Shown here: positions 52,530 to 64,000 of the stretch, one piece after another
Layout: each line of letters begins with the position of its first letter
Numbering within the stretch: the first letter of the stretch is position 1
NCBI RefSeq assembly: GCF_901933205.1
Contig: NC_044586.1
Span: 17,368,569 to 17,432,568, forward strand
DNA: 64,000 nucleotides
Reading direction: 5' to 3'
From: Camarhynchus parvulus
Lineage: Eukaryota; Chordata; Aves; Passeriformes; Thraupidae
Notes under the pieces: generated by a model
Seen by the model: the letters and a program-made list of their open reading frames with translations, nothing else
Databases searched by the model: none
Told to the model about the DNA's origin: nothing
Program-made: the position numbers and the translations under genes

Positions 52530-52775
52530 GTTATATCATATCTCATATATATAATATATATGCCATTAATAATCATGTTTCATATTTATCACATATATTG
52601 TATATGTGTCACCTATTGTATTTGCCATGAATTATTGTATAATATGATTTTTGTAATCATATTGTCATAAGATGTCATGGATCACATGTCATATGATATG
52701 ATGTTATATGTGTCATGTGATACATGTCACAGGTATCAAATCCTATGTATTGTGTCACATTTATCACATGTATCG
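52530..52775. repeat. Degenerate ATG/CAT-rich low-complexity region
   Basis: About 245 bp built from imperfect variants of CATATG, ATCATATG, GTCATGTGATAC and TCACATGTATC. The units are self-complementary, so the segment is full of short palindromes, with a CATATATATAATATATATG-like core near 52,543. No fixed period holds across it. It looks like a decayed cryptic satellite. Confidence 0.6.
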
Positions 52776-54878
52776 AATGCTTTTCAATCAGTTTTGCCCG
52801 AACAACTGAGGACAGGTAAAACAGAAAAGTCTAAAATCCCATTTCTATTTTAGTGGGAAGTACAGTGGAGGAAGAAACTTTCAAAAGACAAGTTTTATGT
52901 AATTCAGTTAAACCCAGCAATATTTCAAAATCTTTGGAATCAGTTTCTGTTCCCAAGTGTTGCTCCCATGAAGTATTTCACCTTTGTCCAATACAGAATC
53001 CTTTTGGCTTGACCAAAAGGACAGCAATAACTTTGCAAAATCCAAAGGGTGAAAGTCAAGCTGCTGTACATAAGGAGTCTTTTTATTAAGGCACTCTGAA
53101 TTTACCTGACAGTTTTTAAAACCCTTCAGAAATACTTCCAAGAAAAATGAATATCCAAGAACATTTCTTGTTGTTTAAGATGAATGCCTGGAAATACATT
53201 ATCTGGAAACACTACAGAAATCTTCTAGTAATGAAGGAAATCACTTTCACATCACTTGTTCTCCAGAAGTGAAACTTGTGTTTAAGCACAAGTCATACTG
53301 TTTGAAATTATTGACAGAGCAATTTTTATATTTAAAAAGCTTCACCTTAGAAGAGTGAGACATCAAAGAGGTCCAAGTCCATTAAGAGAAGGAGGATCTT
53401 TGATTTTTTTTTTTATTTTGGTGCTTACTCTGCAAAGAACAGAGGGAATTGCATTGATGCTCAGGGATTGCAGCCCTGTGCCAGAGCTGTGCTTGTCCAG
53501 GAGAGGAGGATGTGCCCACAGTGGCATGTCAGCACTCTGGTGGTTATTAAAAAAAATCTGTTACACTGATTAGCACACTTTTGACCCAAATTGTTGGTTG
53601 CTTTTGGAGTGCTGAGCAGCTGGATAGAATTTTTAGCTAGTGCATGGCTGAAAAATAAAGTACCACTCCAGGCTACTGGGTCCTGTCTGCAGACTGGGTT
53701 TAAATATATGGAAATTATGTATGCACATGTTCAAATTGAATCATGTTTGTAACAATGAAGAAAATACTAATGTTTACCTCAGTAGCTATTTTTTGTTGTA
53801 AAACTGCTGATTTTCCTGATGAAAAGCTGCTCTCTTTAATTATTGGATTACCTTTTCCCAGTAAGAAGGCTCTGAAGGATTTAAATACTCTTTTTTTAGT
53901 TATGTTATGGGTAACTTTTAAGTAACTTAAGTTTCTCATAGCACTGAGTCAGTGGGAGAATAAACATATTTATCTTCATACGAATGAGCAATCTGAGCCA
54001 TATATTTGCATGGTAGAACAATATGAACTATACAGAATTTACAAAGAGTTTTTATTTTCAATAACAAATTTTATTAAAAGCAAAAAAAGCTTTAGTCTGG
54101 CTTTTAGTGCTGAAAATAGGTGACATTAATATATATAGTGCAATATAAATACTTAATGTTTGTGATTATTTCTTCCCCTTTGGGCAAAACAAACCTCTCC
54201 AGAATGCTTTTCATGCTCCAAATACAAAAGCAAATTGAAATACAATGCTATTGCTTTCCTGACTGGAGAAAAGCTGGATAATCTAGATGCTGGTTGTGAG
54301 ACCAAAATGGAAGTTTCCACTAAAGTTTTCCTGGTGGTGCTGGTGTTTGCCCCGTGTGAGTAGCCTCAGAGAGCCACTGATGTGCTCCTGGTTGGAGGAA
54401 GGCTGAACTCAGTTGGCTCTTGTTCCCTTCCATCTCTAAGACAAACAACAAAATAACCACTTTACTCAGGTTAGCTGAGGCAGACACCACTTTCAAGCAC
54501 TGGTATGCTCTGAAACCTCTCCTTCTGTGGGAGATCTCCCTTTTTAATAGCAATATTTGCTTTCAAAAACATACTGATCCCTCTTTCCCACAGAAAGTTT
54601 GAAGATGTCTGTGGGTGGTCAGACCAATAGGACTGCCCTGAATTTTTAAAATTACTGTTTTGGTTGCAGATGCTTTGTTTGTCCTTTACATGGATATTCT
54701 CCTGAACTGACTGCCTTACACAGCTGCAATTGAAACAGTTCAACTGAAGCTGCTTGTTTCTAGTTCATTGGGCTGATATCCCCACAGTTCTCTTCTTAAG
54801 GGCACTTCTTTGTCTTGTATTTCAGGCATTTAGCAGCCAGTCAGAGACCTTCAAAAGTTAGTATATTGCTATCACTTT
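52776..54878. other. AT-rich sequence, no gene seen
   Basis: No exon, RNA gene or assignable transposon was recognised between the low-complexity region and the LTR cluster. Confidence 0.5.
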
Positions 54879-55463
54879 TGTGGTCGATTTTACCTGTCTG
54901 GATGCCAGGCACCCATCAAAGCCTCTCTATCACTGCCTCTCTTTGCTGGACAGAGGAGAGGAAAGGCTCTGGAGGTCAGATTGGGGCAGGGAGAGATCCC
55001 TCCCCCATCACTGTCATGGGAAAACGAGATTCCACTTGGAGTAATGGATTGAGTTTATTAACAAAGAACAAGATAATGAGAAGTAAAAGCAATATTGAAA
55101 ACACATGCTCCCCCACCACTCCCCCCTTCCCAGGATTAATCCCGATTCTCTCCCTCTTCCCCTCCCAGCAGCACAGGGAGGTGGGAAAGGGGGTTAATGG
55201 CAGTTCATCACATCTCACCCCACTCTTCTCTGTATCCAATTACAGCTGTGCATGAACTTTTTTTTTTGTTCTTAAATCCATTATTCCCTAGGTGTCACCA
55301 CCTTCTCTGCTAGGCTTGACCTTCACCAGTGGCAGGTCTGTCCTGGTGCCTGGGCTGGTATTGGCTCTGATGGACATGGGGGATGCTTCTGGGAGCTTCT
55401 CACAGAAGCCACCCTTGTAGCCCTCCCTCTACTAACAGAACTTTGCCAGGTAAACCCAGTATC
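54879..55463 (-). mobile_element. ERV LTR A (diverged, minus strand)
   Basis: The left end (U5 on the minus strand) carries GGATGCCAGGCACCCATC and TGCTGGACAGAGGAGAGG, signatures I associate with a widespread avian ERV LTR. AATAAA lies at 55054-55059 on the minus strand. The right end has TTCTCACAGAAGCCACCC and a TAAACCCAGTAT block that corresponds to the expected LTR start. It is shorter than the family as I remember it, lacking a large internal repeated segment. The terminal dinucleotides have decayed and I find no target duplication. No viral coding region adjoins it. Confidence 0.75.
55054..55059 (-). terminator. Polyadenylation signal of LTR A
   Basis: An exact AATAAA on the minus strand, about 175 bp before the element's U5 end. 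Confidence 0.6.
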
Positions 55464-55890
55464 TGTATGGTGGATGCTCACCAAGCTGCTCTATCACTCC
55501 TCAGCTGGACAGAGTAGAAAAAATGTGATGGAAAACAAGGAGGATGAGATAAAGCAGTTTATTAAAGCAAAAGCCAAGATTGGATTTGCACAAGCAAAGG
55601 AAAACGTCCAAATATTTTATTCTCTACTTCCCATCAGCAAGCAACATCCAAGGGAAGCAGGGTTCCAGTGTGGTTCTGGAAGGCAAACATAGTAAATAAT
55701 CAATGCTCCCCCTTCCTCCTCCTTTTCTTAGTTTTTGTTTGAATCAATGTCACAGGGTCTGGAGTATCCCTTTGGTCAGTTTGGGTCACTGGCTTGGCTG
55801 TGTCCCCTGGTGGGACCAGCCCACCCTCAGCCCACGGCTGGAAGAATGTTGGATGCTATGCCAGCCCTGCCCAGCAGCATCAACCAAGTA
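55464..55890 (-). mobile_element. ERV LTR B (5'-truncated, minus strand)
   Basis: This is a second, different avian LTR type directly abutting LTR A. Recognisable blocks in order are CTCTATCACTCCTCAGCTGG, GATGAGATAAAGCAGTTTATT, TACTTCCCATCAGCAAGCA, CCCCCTTCCTCCTCCTTTT, GGAGTATCCCTTTGGTCAGT and TTGGCTGTGTCCCCT. AATAAA is at 55558-55563 on the minus strand. Similarity stops near 55,890, so the U3 start is missing or replaced. The remaining 100 bp to the next LTR are unassigned. Confidence 0.78.
55558..55563 (-). terminator. Polyadenylation signal of LTR B
   Basis: An exact AATAAA on the minus strand at the expected distance (about 95 bp) from the U5 end. Confidence 0.6.
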
Positions 55891-56117
55891 ACCTTTAATT
55901 GTATTATTCATCTTCCTTCCTAACCAATTTTCCTTTCTGCTTGCTTTAAGAAACAATGCCTCCTGGATTTCTTCATGGCTTGTTTCATCTATGTCATGGT
56001 TTGACACTGGCGCAATGCCAGTGCCCCCATGAAAATATATTCTCCCTGGTGTCTGCTGTGAGATGTGACCAGGAATAGAGCAAAGCAGGCTCCAACTTAG
56101 GAATAAAGAAGAAAAAA

Positions 56118-56123
56118 TTTATT
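56118..56123 (-). terminator. Polyadenylation signal of element C
   Basis: An exact AATAAA on the minus strand, about 125 bp before the element's end. An AT-rich TATATATAG stretch lies just upstream. Confidence 0.65.
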
Positions 56124-56367
56124 AACCTACAACTATATATAAAAAGAAACACAGAGCTCAGAATGAAAACCTTCCAAAAACATTCCTGCTCCTCCCACCA
56201 AATTTCCAATACATCCACCCCTCAGATCACCAACTCTCAGTCCATCACCACCCTTTAGATAATCAATTCTCAGTTCATCAAGGAGAGAGGAGTCCCTCTT
56301 GTACCATAGGCTTCCCCTGGAAACACAGTTGAAACCTCTTGTGTTTCCATGTCACACGTGGCACTGC

Positions 56368-56405
56368 CTGGAGATCATTTGCCATCCTGGAGATCATTTG
56401 GCATC
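56368..56405. repeat. 19-bp tandem duplication inside element C
   Basis: CTGGAGATCATTTGCCATC is followed immediately by a copy with one change (C to G at the fifteenth base). It is a small internal repeat of the LTR. Confidence 0.85.
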
Positions 56406-57027
56406 GTGACTTCTTCCTTCCATGCCCAGTGCTCTCACCACTGCACATGGACCAGAGCTGCTTCTAGGGTTCCCCTTTTAAGGGTGCTTTGCCCAGTTCC
56501 AAAAAAAAGCACAGTCTCTCACTTTTGGGACACCTGTCTCCCCCAGATTCACCCCCTGGGGCCAAGGGGTCTTGAGAACAGAGATCTTCTTCCCTGAAGA
56601 CAGAGGGCCACCACCACCCTCCTCACCTGTTGTCTCTGTTCACGCACTCCTTCACATAACATCACTGCACTCTCTTGGCTCTGAGCCATTGCCTCCCCCA
56701 AATGCAGTCTCTGTGTCACAGGAAAGATGCTTCTGTCCATGGTTATACAAGAAAAGTCCAGCCAAAGGCCACTCCATCATCCCTCCCACCTAGGATTCTT
56801 CTCAACTTCTCTTGTGGCCCATTTCCTCTTATCTCATCTCTTATCTCCTCATTCAACTGCAGGAGGATCAGCATTTGTAAGGTTTCCATCATCCAAGAAA
56901 AGGGTTAAAAATCTCAGGTTCTGCCTGTCCAGAACTCCCATGGCGGCCCTGCCAGGCACCTTCTCACCGCACCCCCGCCTTCTCCTTCTTGGCCGGCCAT
57001 GCTATCAAATTTACGGTGGCACCTGCG

Positions 57028-57031
<4 letters not shown>

Positions 57032-57118
<87 letters not shown>
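57032..57118. repeat. (CT)43 dinucleotide tract inside element C
   Basis: A pure CT run (AG on the element's sense strand), preceded by a short alternating GC run (57025-57031). It lies about 150 bp downstream of the TTAAAA box in element orientation, so it would be in the transcribed leader. It explains the Ser-Leu and Glu-Arg artefact frames here. Confidence 0.97.
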
Positions 57119-57120
<2 letters not shown>

Positions 57121-57266
57121 GGGGTGGGAGTGGCTGCCCGATGCCTCTCAGGGTTCCTCCACCCTTCCATCCTGCAGGGGCCTTCACCTCCCTTCTCTGC
57201 CCAAGGCCTGGCCTACCTCACCCGGCCGACGGAACCCAAGAAAGCTTCACCCTCCGAGTTCTCAGC

Positions 57267-57272
57267 TTTTAA
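57267..57272 (-). promoter_or_regulatory. TATA-like box of element C
   Basis: TTAAAA on the minus strand, with CCAAT about 75 bp upstream and the element start about 92 bp upstream. This would make an unusually short U3. Confidence 0.5.
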
Positions 57273-57364
57273 CCCCCTGTGTTCTCAGAGGCGTGTCCAT
57301 GTCCTCAGTGGCCACACCAGGTGCCAATATTCAAATCTGAGCACCTATTGGTTTGACCACAACA

Positions 57365-60300
57365 TCCCAAAAAAACTCAATTCCTTTTTGAACCAGGACA
57401 ATCTGTTTGAAGATTCCAGGTGTTTTCATGCTAGAGAAACAAACACACTCACTCTTTAATATGCCGCAGGGATTCTTAGCACACTGTGATGTTTCAGCTC
57501 TGGTTGCCACCTCTTGACTTCCCTGAGGAAAGCTACCACTCCACATGAATCTTGCCCTCCTCTCTGAGCATATTTTACATCCCTCTTCATTTGAAGAGCC
57601 CCTTTTTGACAAGGAAGGAGTTTGGAAGTCAGGCACAATGCCGATGCCAAGCCTGGTTATGAGCCTTGCTGGGAGGGATGATGTGGAAGTTGGTGCCCAC
57701 AATGTTGCAGTTTCAAGCTAAAGGCCTGATTAACTGAGAAGTGTTTCCCTAAGTGTGATTTTCCTTGAATTCTTTTTTAATCAGTGCTGTGCTTCCAGGT
57801 GAGTTTTCTTCTTAGACTGAGAGATATTTCTGTAATTTAGAATGTCCTTCCCAATTACTGTTAATTACCTTGTCATACAAGGAAGATGATTAATTGCGTT
57901 ACTTGATTTGGAAATTCATTGTTCAAAATGGCCTTCAGAAGCTGCTATGCTTAGAGCTTACAAGAATGACGAAATTGCAGGTTTGCCCTATGGTTTGGCA
58001 TTTTCAGTACACAATTGAGATAAAGACAGCAGCTGGGGGGAAAGAGAGGGTATGTCAGAGAAGCATCGTGTGAGATTTCCTAGCTAGAAATACATCAGGT
58101 TAAGAACAAGGCCTCCTTTTAATTGAATTCCTTACTCACTGGATGTGTTTCCAGTTGATAAGATTTCTGACCTAGTGTAATGTTCCCTCTCAAAGAAAAT
58201 ACTATTTTTTAACTATGTGTAAATATCAGTCTAATGTAAAATATTTCCTTACTTCTTCAAATTAATTGATGTTTCAATATTTCATTTTCTAAGTGCTTCT
58301 TTGAAATAAGGATTATGATCCAAGCTTGCTTTCCTTATCAAAGACTATTGAGTTTCTCCCATATTTCTCACTGGACAAGTGACACAGAACTTGTCCCAAA
58401 GAGGGAGGATACTGAGAAATGAAACTTTTTTGGGAAGTGGGATGCAAAAGTAGTGATACAGTGAGGGCAAATCAGCCCTTTTGTAAAGCAAATATAAGAG
58501 AATGCTAATCTGGTCCAGTAGCATTTACTATTTATTTACAGCTGATCAATAGAAGTCATTGAAGTAAAAGATGTCCATGCTGATAAGAGGTCTGAAGAAA
58601 AGCAGACATTTATATAAGCAATGAAATAATTTATTGCTATGATAATTACATGAAGATTTTTCAGGAATCAATTTTTCTGTCATAACATTTTTAGCCTCGT
58701 TAGGGGAATATAGAAGAAATTTATGTCTAAGACAAACTTAGTATATATCCAGAAATTTGTTTGACTTGAGGTTACACTTAGGATCTACAGTAGCTCCAGC
58801 AGCTGAGGCACTGACTCCTCAGGGGCCCTTGGAAAAGCCTCTTTTGCCAGTGTTATGGTTCCTGAAAAAGGACAGTAATCCTAGATGTTGATTACATGAT
58901 CGGAATTTTACAAAACCATACTGTAGTCTGTGCCTACCCTTTTAACTGATGTTGAAGCCCAGATATTAAAACATGAGGATTCTTGGATAAATAGTTTACC
59001 CAATATAAGGATTTGTTTGAAGAGGAAAAAAATATAGGACGAAGAAAAAAGAGAGTGACATATGACCTTTGCTGAAATGCCACAAACCAGAGCAAAATGT
59101 TTAGTAGTGTAGAAGACAGTTGATTACCAAGGAAGCTGAGGAATGGACTGCTGACTTTGATTTTTAGTAAAATAATAATTCAGAAAAAATTTCAAGAACA
59201 GAAAGGCGTTTTCAGATCTGATAATTTCTATTCAGCAGTTTTGCTGGAGGGAATAAATAATGATTTAAGCAGCTGAAAGAAGTAGAAGATGAGAAGGAAT
59301 AGAATCAGGTTATCTGTCTACCATTTCCTTACTTAGACTACTCTGTTTCCCATTATGTTGTCATTCAGTTTCTGTCTCATTTATATGAGCTAGAAATTAA
59401 ATATTTCTATAATTTGCTTCTTAATATAATAGCTGTCTTTCCCCCAGAGTTGTTCAGAGATGTCTCTGTGAGTTGTCATTCCAAGTAAAATAAGGAAGGC
59501 AGTTCTCAATCTTTCTCCATATCAGGCCTCTTTATGTGGTTTGTTACCTGTAACTGAAATGGGTTAATTTTAAGTATAAAAAGCCTCTCTGCTCTTCACA
59601 GACTCCATTAGATTCAGTTGAGTTATATTGAAGGTCTAAGGATTCCACCATTCAATATATTTTGGGTGTAGTTTACTGTGCCAAGACACAAAATGGATTG
59701 TCTGGGCTATGTGACTCCATCCATACTGATAAGTATATTACAAAGTGGGCATCAAAGGCCTTATGGTTGGTGAAAAGAAAATGATTGAAGAATGAGCATC
59801 TGTGGCAGCTGCCAAAAGGATGAGCTTTTTATTAGACAAGAAGTACTGCTACCATAGGCATAACAGTTTGGGAGCAGACCTTGAAAAGCCTTGAGATACC
59901 AGCATTAAAATAACATTCTGCTCATAAAATTTGCAAGCATGTTGGCCCTACCTGCCTTGGAGGCTGTAATTCCAGCTTTTTTTTGTTGTTGCTATTTTTG
60001 TTGTTTTAGGGGTTGTTTTAATATGTTTTATTATCAGCTTTCTGTGTCCCCTATTGAAGGGAAATAGCTAAAACTATCTGTGTTATATGGTTATAAAATT
60101 GCTGCTTACCAAATGTAACTAATTTCATGTTGCTAAAATACCCTAAAGAATGGGTTATTAGGAGAGTGAGAAACTGTTCCCTTTATGAGTAAGGGCTTTT
60201 TCATGTCAACTTTTATGAGGTAATGCATGTAATGTAGTATTATTGCAGAGGAAAAGCAGTTGTTCAGCTAAAATTTCCAGAAACAGAGCATCTGATTTTT

Positions 60301-63300
60301 AAAATACTTCTTGTTATTTAAAACTATATTCTTATTTTGCATCTTTGCCTAATTTTGAGCTATTTTTCACTATCTGAATGTGGAGATTAGGTGTGATCCT
60401 TCAAAGATATCTACACTTGTTATCAGCAAGGATGGTTTAAAGTGATCTTGATATCCCTGTGTCCTTTTATCACAATCTTTCATTAAGTTGAGGTGTGTAT
60501 TTAATCATACAGAGGCTTAATTAAATTTTCAGTTCTTTGGGTCAGAGACTTCGTAAGTGCATCTCAAAGATGCAGTGGCTAGCATCTGGTTCCTATCAGA
60601 AAGTTGTATTCAACCTGTGACCACCACATCTCAGTTTTACCAGTCCAGAAGCCATCACTGCACATGACTTGAGAGTTAACCATTACTAAATTGCATGCAG
60701 GAGAATTCCTAAGCCATGCTCTCTTCTGTACATAAACTTAATAAAAATCTTTTAAACATCAAGTGACTTTGTATTCTCATAGGTGAAGTTCTATTTTCCT
60801 ACCCTGATTGTTTTCCACGTGGTTTTTTAAATCAGTGTTTCCTGTTTAAAGCATTAGGTCTACAAACTTAATGTACAGTCCTCAAGTAGTATTCCTCCTT
60901 TATGACTGTGAGTGCTCTGAGCATCAGCATCCTTTCTGTAAACTAGAAATAGTGCTGCCCCTCCACTTGTCTTTTTTTTTTTTCATTTGTTTGGACTCCA
61001 AAATATCTGTGAGAAGGAACAGAGTGCATGACTGCAGTATTGCTTGCTGGCAAATAGCTTTGCTGGGTTGAATGCTGTACTTTTATCCTTACTTACCAAA
61101 TATTTGGATTTGAGAGGTTCTCTTGGTCTCTAAGGAAAGTGGGAAATGCATGTCACTTTTCACTATCAGAAGAACCACTTCAGAAAGTTCTGGCAAACTG
61201 TTCTCTGTGTGTTGCTGTAGTTGTGCACCTATTAATGGGAAGTGTTTCAGATGAAGGCCACTTTTAGGGATGGGGCTGTTTGGAGCCAAAATGTTGTGTT
61301 GATTGTAGTAGCTGGAACACCCTGGATTATGTCCTATGTGAGGGATGTAAACCTGCCCACGGAGATAAATATTAAACAACTGTGGCTTCGTTCTGCAGCT
61401 GATGGTTCTGTTACATTCCATTTTGCTCGGCTGCACTGGGCTCAGTGAGGAGAGGGGTGTTTGATGCTTGATCCATGGGAGGCCAAGAATCTGAATTTCT
61501 GTGGAATTCTGTACAAGCCTTTGGATGCAGTTCCTCTTGCACCCACCTCTGTGCACAGCATAAAATTTGCAGACACCCCAAGCTAGGCATAAAATAACCA
61601 GTTTTAACATCTTGTAAAACAGAGGGTGTGAAACAAAGCTTGGGGTCATGTGATGTCACCACCAGCGGCACAGCTTTGTTTTACCTGGTTTTTCAGTTCC
61701 AGAAATTGCACGCTTAAAAAAAGAAGAAAAGGATAAATTGTTGAAAGCCACTTTTCTGTTGCTCTGCATGCTTTATCTGCTTCTGCTTGGCAACCTCCAC
61801 ACCTGCTGTTCTGACTACTAAAAATTGTCCTTTCTTTTGTCCTGCAGGTATTTCTGCTTAAGAGGAGAGGACAAAGGATTCACTAGCATTTTTCTTGGTT
61901 TCTGTGCCTTGTTACTTTCAAAATTAAGCTTTTGTTAACAATCCAGTGTTCTTGGGGTTGAAAATTCAGGGGTTTTAATTAGAATAGCTGTGAACTAGGA
62001 CAGTTGCAGTAGTACAGCCATGTATTGCCCTTAAAACCAGCTTTTTATGGTATTTTTGTGTGCAGCAGTGAAAAATGGCATTTTCTCCTGCAGTGTGAGG
62101 CTGGTTGTTCAGTCAGAATGAGGCAAAAGAACAGGTGAAAAGGAAGTTACTCCCACCTTCTATTGTGCATTTTTTTTCCTTTCCTACAGCCCATGGTTAA
62201 GGCTCCCACACAGTTTCCTTTTTCCTTAGCTGGAGTCTGCTTTAGGAGCAACCTTCATTTGTGATGTTACTGAGAAACATTTCAGTATGTGAAACATTTG
62301 CAGATGTTTTAAGAGGAGAGGCAAATTCTTTTGAACTTGCTGATGCTTGTGGGTCCCTTTCATCTTGATTCTGTGATTTCTCAGTTTACTCCAGTGGATG
62401 TTTTTCATCATTTTCTTTAACAACAGGGTGAGGAAGCTTTGACCAAAATGTTTGCAGGAATTCAGAGTTATTTTCTTCTTAAAGGACTAGTATCAGGCTT
62501 AAAAAAAAAAAAAAGACCTGCCTTTTGCGCATTGGAGTGTTATCCTTAGGAAAATTGGAATAATTCTGTCAAAATACTTGCAGAGCAGATCTAACTAGGT
62601 CAGATAAGCTACACTTTGTGTTGGCATGATTAAATGATCCTCATTAGGGGGGAAAAAGTAGGTTTTTTGCATTTTGAAATGTTTAATTGGATTGTAAAGG
62701 AATGGAGTAATAATTTGTATTCGTAAAAGGAAACATTCTTTCTAAAGCTGATGGAAAGAGGAAAAAGTCTTTACAAGAATTTCGATTTCCTTTGTATTTG
62801 CTATGAACAAATTAATGCTTTTCTGAGTTGACTTCAATTTTTGTTTAACTTGCTGCTCCTATTTTTTCACTTTTGAACAAAATAACATTTGAAAATGTCT
62901 ACAGACCCAGAGTGACAGAAGGTTAGAAACCCATCTGATTAAATGCAGATGTTGATAATTGATGTTGAAGAATGTGAGAATTAAATAAAATTTAGATGTC
63001 CCAGACTTCGCACTGGAAGGTTTATTTTTCAGAAGAGGCCATTTTGAAAGGAAAATGTGTCAAAATATGTTCCCAGAGAGACTGTAGGTAGTTTTTGCTT
63101 TCTGTGTATATACAGCTGGGAGCATATTGGGGAAACCAAAAATGTGCTCACAATTTTCACTAGATAAACTGCTGATATATTACTTTTTTCTCAAATGGAT
63201 ATTAAAAATACACAAGCCAGGTTTACTGCCCTTTTTACAGGTATACACATTCACAAGTTTTAGACCTATACTCTAAAGCACAATGAGGGATTAGATCTGG

Positions 63301-64000
63301 GAGTTTTATAAAACCTGGCTGTTATAAAACCTCTAATCTTACTATAAAAACTCATTTTATTTCTTAGTAACATCCTTAGAATTACTTGGACAAACTGTTT
63401 CACATAAACTAGTAGAAATTGTATTATTAATTTAAAACAGGGTAATATTTTTAATTAAAGCACATATGCTTTGGTTCTGTACTGAAAGTAACTCAAAAAG
63501 CCCAAGTAGAAGTTTCCCTAGAGAAGAGCCTTGCATTTCTTTAAAAACTGAAACTTGATTAACAGTAGAGATTAGAGATTTGTAATCACTAAAAAATGTA
63601 TCCTATCCCTTTCTTAAACTCTCTTAGAATAATATTACACAACTGTGTATACCTCCTTATCATTCCTGCCTCATGGGAGACCAAGACCATTCATAATTTC
63701 AGAGTAAAAATTCAGTTTTCTCAGATTGCTTTGTTTCATGCATAGTTTGATTGTCTCACCCTGGCAGATTTATGAATTCATTAGCAAAGCACTCAGTTGA
63801 GCTCTCAAGATTGTAGATCAGCTGACTCAGTAGTCCAGGTGTACATCTCAAATGAGTTATTTCACTAAAAATAAGAGTTCTGGATGACTACAGCAAACCT
63901 TTATCAGCTGTCTATGCTCAGGCTGATAAAATACATGCAAATGAGAAAATACAAATATTTTATTTCTCAGTGGCTTCAGATCATTAGGGAAGGTTGCAGC
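57365..64000. other. AT-rich sequence, no gene supported, probably intronic
   Basis: About 6.6 kb without a recognised exon or assignable transposon. A 14-base A run occurs at about 62,500-62,513. A minus-strand frame of 186 codons (61089-61649) is the longest non-repetitive frame of the window but is near chance expectation; it is discussed under the findings. A TCCTGCAG|G acceptor-like site lies near 61,848 on + without a recognisable exon after it. Confidence 0.5.

Larger units (their letters stand above)
55992..57364 (-). mobile_element. Long LTR or LTR-only element C (young, minus strand)
   Basis: The unit is 1,373 bp. On the minus strand it starts TGTTGTGGT and ends ACCATGACA, an imperfect terminal inverted repeat with TG...CA. 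A promoter-like array sits at its start: CCAAT (57347-57351) and TTAAAA (57267-57272), about 75 bp apart. AATAAA is near its end (56118-56123). It matches a songbird LTR type from memory with few differences, suggesting recent insertion. I see no second copy of its end sequence inside, so it is one LTR-like unit, not a full provirus. The flanks (ATCTA left, TCCCA right) do not match, so either the right boundary is misplaced or the duplication is lost. Confidence 0.75.

Noticed and set aside
56727..57459. + strand frames of 181, 156 and 113 codons with Ser-Leu repeats
   Set aside because: They read through the CT tract in an LTR-derived element, on the strand opposite to the element.
61848..61858. 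Acceptor-like TCCTGCAG followed by G
   Set aside because: A pyrimidine tract precedes it, but no exon, coding frame or downstream donor is recognisable.
62499..62515. A14 run as a possible retroposed-gene tail
   Set aside because: No upstream sequence resembles a processed gene or SINE, and no flanking direct repeat is apparent.
1..64000. CRISPR arrays, bacterial operons, phage or plasmid modules
   Set aside because: The window is vertebrate nuclear DNA; its repeats are microsatellites, CR1 and LTRs, with no spacer-repeat structure.

Overview
The window looks like a piece of a bird nuclear chromosome, most likely a songbird. The evidence is two fragments of the avian LINE family CR1 that keep the recognisable CR1 3' end, several LTRs of endogenous-retrovirus types common in avian and passerine genomes, long simple repeats, AT-rich non-coding sequence, and a single GC-rich CpG island of vertebrate type. 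There is no bacterial or organellar gene organisation. I recognise no protein-coding exon, tRNA, rRNA or known microRNA. The longest open frames are translated microsatellites, LTR sequence, or lengths that chance allows. Family names come from memory of repeat consensus sequences, not from a search.

Layout. 1-35,300 is AT-rich sequence without a recognisable gene. It carries a cut-off AGGA array at the left edge, a complete minus-strand solo LTR (2,981-3,568) with a 4-bp target duplication, an older minus-strand LTR (from 10,843), a GGGAA x39 array (20,221-20,415), GTT and TAG/AAT repeats, a CR1 fragment split by a 379-bp LTR-like insertion (27,756-28,419), and a 352-bp pure pyrimidine tract made of TTCC x45 followed by TCTCC x21 (31,021-31,372).

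About 35,340-37,420 is the functional centre: a CpG island of roughly 2 kb. On the + strand it holds three strong splice-donor sequences, a canonical TATA box just after a CRE half-site, a short upstream ORF ending next to one donor, two G-quadruplex motifs, and two AT-rich islets, one with forkhead-type and RFX X-box sites. This fits the start of a regulated gene read to the right with alternative non-coding first exons. Its coding exons are not visible and I cannot name it. On that reading 37.4-64 kb would be first-intron sequence.

37,421-64,000 is AT-rich and mostly featureless, with a second CR1 fragment (about 44,130-44,500), a low-complexity region (about 52,530-52,775) and a 2.5-kb cluster of three different LTRs, all on the minus strand (54,879-57,364). 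The third contains a CT x43 tract and looks the youngest. The window is best read as a promoter in a repeat-seeded gene desert or long intron. I did not find a novel multi-gene system.
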